64,000 nt of DNA from Polytrichum commune (lineage: Eukaryota; Streptophyta; Polytrichopsida; Polytrichales; Polytrichaceae). This document shows, piece after piece, positions 59,446 through 64,000 of the stretch. The stretch lies in contig OX485805.1 of assembly GCA_950295325.1 (NCBI GenBank), positions 6,078,501 to 6,142,500 on the forward strand. Reading direction: 5' to 3'. Under the pieces are notes generated by a model. The model did not search any database and was not told the origin of the DNA. It saw only the letters and a program-made list of their open reading frames with translations. Every line of letters begins with the position of its first letter. The first letter of the stretch is position 1. The translations under genes and the position numbers were made by a program.

Positions 59446-59879
59446 CATAGCATTGATACAAAATGAACAACAAATAAATTACATTTTTCTATTTTTTGCA
59501 ATGATTTCAATTTCATCCAATGGTTTTCATGTGCCCCGGCACATAATAATGTCAAAAGGGCTAAAAATAATACAACACCCTAACTTCACATATTTACCAT
59601 TTATTATTGGCATGTGAGTCCAATCATGATGGAAATTGATGTAGATACATGCTTTATTTGAACTATGTTGGCACCACGTGACATAAGGTTTTTATGTTTC
59701 CAAGAATATGTCAATTTTGTATGTTTGCAAAGGGTCTTGCATTACTTTTGGAAGTCATTGTAAGGTTTTTGCTAAAGCCCTCCAATATTGGCTTTAACCA
59801 CTCTTCGTGAAGGTTATTGATCATGACCAAACTACCTTTCTTCTGCTCATATACATTCTAGTAAATATTCTTCTCACTC

Positions 59880-60750
59880 ATAAATTTGTTAAGTGGGTAG
59901 AGGAGGTACAACAAGATTCTATTTTTCTTGAAGTTCGATTTTACCAAATCATATGACAAAGTGGCTTGGGATTTCATGTTTAGAGTCCTAGGGAAAATCG
60001 GTATGCCAAATGTACTTATCAATATAAGTTGACTCATTTTTCAAAATGTTGATGTCTTAGCAATCTGAATATTATGCTATAATTCATTCAATTGCATAGA
60101 CGGGTAAGGCAAGGATGCCCTTTGACTCCCTATTTATTTATAGTGGTCACAAACACGCTTAACCACTAGTGAAAGCGGCAATTTGAGACAATTCGCTCAA
60201 AAAATTTATCCTCCCTTCTACCACATTTCAACTTATCATTATCCAATATGTAGATGATATTTCTTGCATTGTTAAGGCAAAAATACCTTATGTGGATAAC
60301 CTGGTTTAGATTTTGCATATTTCTAGCATTGCATACGGCTTGGAAATTAATTGGACAGATAGCGTTGCATATTGGTGTGGTGGTGGTAGCAGGCCTCCAT
60401 GGCTTCATGAGTCCAAAGGAAGTGGCCGATTCAAGGCGACATATCCAAATTGTTAGGAACTACCTTTGCTCTTCATCTCAACCTCCAATATGTGGACAAT
60501 TACATGATCAATAAGGTCAAACGGAAACCTACCTATTGGAATACAATGCATTTTCCTTTAGCAGGTTGGATTCTTATTGTTAACCATGTGTTAATGCCGC
60601 CACTTTGGTATTTCATCGCAGTATGGGTTGGTTCAAGGAAGGTAGTATGTAAGTTTAAGGTTCTCATGAGGAACTATTTGTGGTCTAGACTTGAACACAC
60701 TACTAGAGCAAGATTGAGTTGAAATAATTGTATTATTAGGAAGAAAAAAT
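59880..60750 (+). pseudogene. LINE reverse transcriptase, central and C-terminal fragment
   Basis: Shifting between frames, the blocks FLKFDFTKSYDKVAWDF (about 59927-59980), RVRQGCPLTPYLFIVV (about 60098-60145), IQYVDDISCIVKAK (about 60241-60285) and GLEINWTDSVAYW appear in the order of a non-LTR reverse transcriptase; YVDD is the catalytic motif. Many stops interrupt it. It looks like the other half of the copy starting at 57990, so the SINE-like and Tc1 sequences between them were probably inserted into the LINE. Confidence 0.72.
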
Positions 60751-63200
60751 AGGCATCATGACGAGTCTCACCTCATCAAAGGATGCCATGACCTTGTTAA
60801 TGCACAAATAAATGATCCAAACACTCTAAAGATCAATCTAATCTTTGGGTCATGCTCAAGTTTCGCATTTCTCAACTACAACCTTCCTCTGATGGGAAAT
60901 GGCCCCCCTCTTTCCTTTGCTTTTCACTTCCTCATTCTCATGTAAAGGTTGTTCAAAGGTGTGGCATCACATTGCCAAAGCATTGAAAACTATGTCCATA
61001 TCCATTAGTTTTCTCCCTCCAAATGCTTAGGATGATATCAAGCAACTCAATTTGTGATGAACAAACAAGTTCCATGGTTTGGAATTTGGCATACAATGAT
61101 CAAGGCCTTTGTGTCATTAGAAAACATGACTGAAACAATTCAAAGATATCTAGGACAAGAATCATCAATATTTCTTGCATTGGCAGGAAGCTCAAATCCA
61201 AATTCTCATTCATCAAGGTTTTCCATGGTTTTTGGCTTAAATTGTTGACACACTATGGACACCTTAAGGATGTGATTTTAGGATTGGAAAGGAATTTCCT
61301 ACCAAACATGATCGGGTTGGTCTACATGGACAGAATGCATATGCAGTTCCTACTTGGGTGATGAAAGGAAGCTACTTGAAGGAACATGAAAACGGCATGG
61401 TGCACTTGAGCACTCATTTCATCTGTAGCCTCCGTCACTTTTACATTGGCTCTCAATATTTCACCTCAATGGAGATTCTCCCTAGGGGATTTCACTAGTG
61501 ATTTACACATAAACAACGTGCAAGGAAAAGAAGAGTGGAATACATATTCATAAGATATAATTCTTTTTATTCTTTATAGATGTATAGATGTATAGATGTA
61601 TATTAGGTGATTTACATAGAAACAACATGCAAGAGAAAAAAACGTGGAATACATATTCAGCAGATATAATTATTTTTATTTTGTATACATGTATATCAAG
61701 TCTTTATTAAATTTCCATACATAACATACAATAACATAAATTGTGCTTATTTAATTTAATTTTCTTATATCCTAACAAACATTGGAATGAATAATTTTTT
61801 AGGAGGATGAGTATGTGTAGAGGATAAATTAAGTATGTTAAAAATATAGCAAGGGTTCATTGGAAACATGAATGGAATTTCAACCAATGTGGATGAGATT
61901 CGGTCATTGTGGATGAACTTTGGTTTGTTATGGATAAAACAAGATAAAATTGTTTTTTTAGGGTTAGAAGCACGTTGAGTTAGTTTTCTCTTTCCATTGT
62001 CATTTTACATAGCTCCCTTAACCACATGTCATGCCCTCTACATATTATTTTGTCATTTTGCTATATTTCCTTATGTGACAGACATCAAAATCCAAGGAAC
62101 TCCACTCCAATACCATAAGGAAAAAATTGAATCCCTATTTTTCATAAATAAAATAAGATGCAATTTATTGCACAATTTCAAGTTTTATAATTACCTACAG
62201 GGTGGAGGAAAATGGTGATAATTAGGAATGTTAGTAATTACAGGGTCCCCTAAACACATATTTGGTTCTCATATGTGTATGCCAATTTTATATGAAGGTG
62301 CCTTCCCTGGGGATTCTCCCCGACTAGTTAACGTGCCTCCTAGGGTGGAATTCCATGGATGGTTGTCTAGAGTTAGAATGGATACCTTTGTGCATAGAGT
62401 CTCTAAAGCTCAGTTTCATTTGTTTTTTGGACGTTTTGATGAGTTATATCTTGACTTGGAACCATTGTAGTGGCTAAATGCAACTCCTTTTCTTGTTTTT
62501 TCCACTAAGTCTAGCAGGATGTGGTGAATTGCTCGAACCCATTGTTTACAAGTGGAAACATACCCTTGTGAGCCCAAAAGGGTGCCCACATTTAGTCTTA
62601 GACCCTTGAAACGTTAGTTGATGCACTTTGAAGTAGCATGTTACTTCACAAAAATATAAAAAGAGTGAAATGTTAGTCTTAGAAGTACCATGTTGTAAGA
62701 GGCTAGGATGTGAGTTGTTATTGTGTTTTTACCTTCGGAAGGATTTGAGTGAATGAGGATAGGTAAGGAGAACTTGGATTGAGTAGTTAGTGAGTAGGCT
62801 AGTACAAATGGATGGAGACAACCAAAGTGACTCAAAAGGCAAGTGCATTCGAATTGGGATGAATGGAGGATCACATGAAGCGCACAAGTGGACCACCTCA
62901 TCATGGCCACTTAATGGGGAAGGCCCAAGGAAGAATGCAAGGTGGAGGATAAGCAAATTCTCAAAGCACCAATCAAATCACGAGTTAAGCATCGTGGTTT
63001 GAATTAAGTGGTGAGCGACGATTTGGGAAAGTAAGGGGAGAAAGTTATGGCGGCGGAAAGCGAAGGAGGCTAAGTTTGGGTTGAAGCATCCCAAGTTTGG
63101 TAAAGTGTGGTAGGTAGAAAGCCAAGGCTAGTTAAATGTTCGAATTAGGATCCTTGTTGATCATTTGAGGGAGGAAGGCTTAGAAGATAGGCTTGGCGCC
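60751..63200. other. AT-rich region, possible LINE tail remains
   Basis: Short frames (61054-61248 and 62228-62470) have no assignable motif. Two imperfect copies of a block around gtgatttacac...caacgtgcaagg...gtggaatacatattca occur at about 61498-61560 and 61608-61670, with tgtatagatgtatagatgta between them. No gene is supported. Confidence 0.4.
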
Positions 63201-63267
63201 TACTAAGTAGGAGGAAATCTCAAGGGCTTATCGTGAGCCTTGAGGGTGCTCACCCCCTCAAGCTTAC

Positions 63268-63276
63268 TATATAATC
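63268..63276 (+). promoter_or_regulatory. TATA-box candidate
   Basis: The motif ctatataatccctc sits in an otherwise C/T-rich stretch (ttcttccctcactcatcctctctttcc follows), the usual look of a plant core promoter and transcription start. No gene starts downstream within the window. It could be the promoter of an LTR-type element or of a gene beyond the edge. Confidence 0.35.
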
Positions 63277-63785
63277 CCTCATTCTTCCCTCACTCATCCT
63301 CTCTTTCCTTTGTGCTCCAAGGCACCCCACGAGTTATAAGTGTGGGTGTGGGAAGCCATATTGGAGCACATGTGTGTGCTTAGTTTTTAGTTTGAGAGCC
63401 AAGGCTTGTTAGCCTTGAAGAGGGCTTGACCTCTTGGTAGAATTAGTGTTGACGTGAAGGATTTTAAAGTTAATTCATGATTCCAATTTGTGGTACTTAA
63501 AGTTCATGTTTTGAATACACGTGGTTGCAAGTTCCATGTTTAAGAGTTGAGCACTTGATGTTGTGATGAGTGCAAAAATATACTTGTGTGGATTAGTTAG
63601 TCTTAGTGAAGTTAGGAAATTCTCTCTCCCCCTCTCCTCTCTAGGATTTTAGGATTTTAGGATTAGAGAAGAATTGTGTGATTAGAAAGGGGTTGTTAGT
63701 AGAATTAGGGAAATTAGGTAGGAAGATTAGTTAAGGGCTTGAATAATTAGTGAGGTAGTTGGGGATTACAACTACAAAGTTGTGG

Positions 63786-64000
63786 GTTCATGAAGGAGCT
63801 GGGTTTATGAAGGAGCTGGGTTTGTTTAGTTAGAAAGTAAAGAGCTGGGTTTATGAAGGACCTGGGTTTGTTTAGTTAGAAGCTAAGGAGCTGGGTTCAT
63901 GAAGGAGCTGGGTTTATGAAGGAGCTGGGTTTGTTTAGTTAGAAGCTAAGAAGCTGGGTTTATGAAGGAGCTAGGTTTATGTAATTAGAAAGTAAAGAGA
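63786..64000 (+). repeat. Tandem repeat at the window edge
   Basis: Units of the type atgaaggagctgggttt alternate with tgtttagttagaagctaagg in an irregular higher-order pattern. The array is cut by the end of the window. Confidence 0.85.

Noticed and set aside
63200-64000. Possible LTR of a retrotransposon at the right edge
   Set aside because: A TATA-like motif and C/T-rich leader are present, but no second LTR, primer-binding site or coding region can be seen inside the window.

Overview
The window looks like nuclear DNA of a plant (streptophyte). It has GT-AG introns of a few hundred bases, AT-rich intergenic DNA, and plant-type MULE and PIF/Harbinger transposons, tRNA-derived SINE-like sequences and LINE relics. 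I cannot name the species; the mixture would fit a bryophyte, lycophyte, fern or other repeat-rich plant. There is no sign of operons or of a prokaryotic or organellar genome.

The main structure is a direct tandem duplication. Unit 1 runs from about 9677 to 33473 and unit 2 from about 33474 to 56294. Each unit carries one intact eight-exon minus-strand gene for a 468-residue FAD-dependent monooxygenase (gene A 10971-16977, gene B 47424-53173). The shared backbone is about 10 kb. Each unit was then enlarged by its own insertions, and in most cases the sister unit still shows the empty site. Unit 1 gained a tRNA-derived SINE in intron 6 (about 12533-12724), a TAA-flanked MITE (19414-19830), an 8.08-kb PIF/Harbinger transposon with TTA target duplication (24119-32195), and two further stretches of unclear origin (about 17196-19358 and 19905-23285). 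Unit 2 gained a 12.6-kb MULE (33588-46212) with 512-bp terminal inverted repeats and a perfect 9-bp target duplication.

The Harbinger element carries the usual pair of convergent genes, a DDE transposase and a Myb/SANT-like protein, plus a possible upstream exon. The MULE carries a three-exon transposase (845 aa) with a DDE core and SWIM finger. Facing it is a three-exon gene for an unrecognised 942-aa protein with a C2HC finger, an acidic patch and a proline-rich linker, and there is a small 123-aa gene with its own TATA box. The 942-aa protein is the best candidate for something undescribed.

Left of the duplication (1-9676) is AT-rich DNA, three dispersed copies of a 260-bp cassette also related to the 3' flank of the monooxygenase genes, and a broken Tc1/mariner-like transposase split by a hAT-like MITE with perfect 20-bp TIRs and an 8-bp target duplication. 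Right of it (56295-64000) is a decayed LINE reverse transcriptase interrupted by a tRNA-like SINE fragment and a degenerate Tc1 transposase. The window ends in a promoter-like region and a short tandem repeat that continues past the edge.

All splice models here were made by eye from reading frame, GT/AG boundaries, matching phases and (for the monooxygenases) agreement between the two copies.
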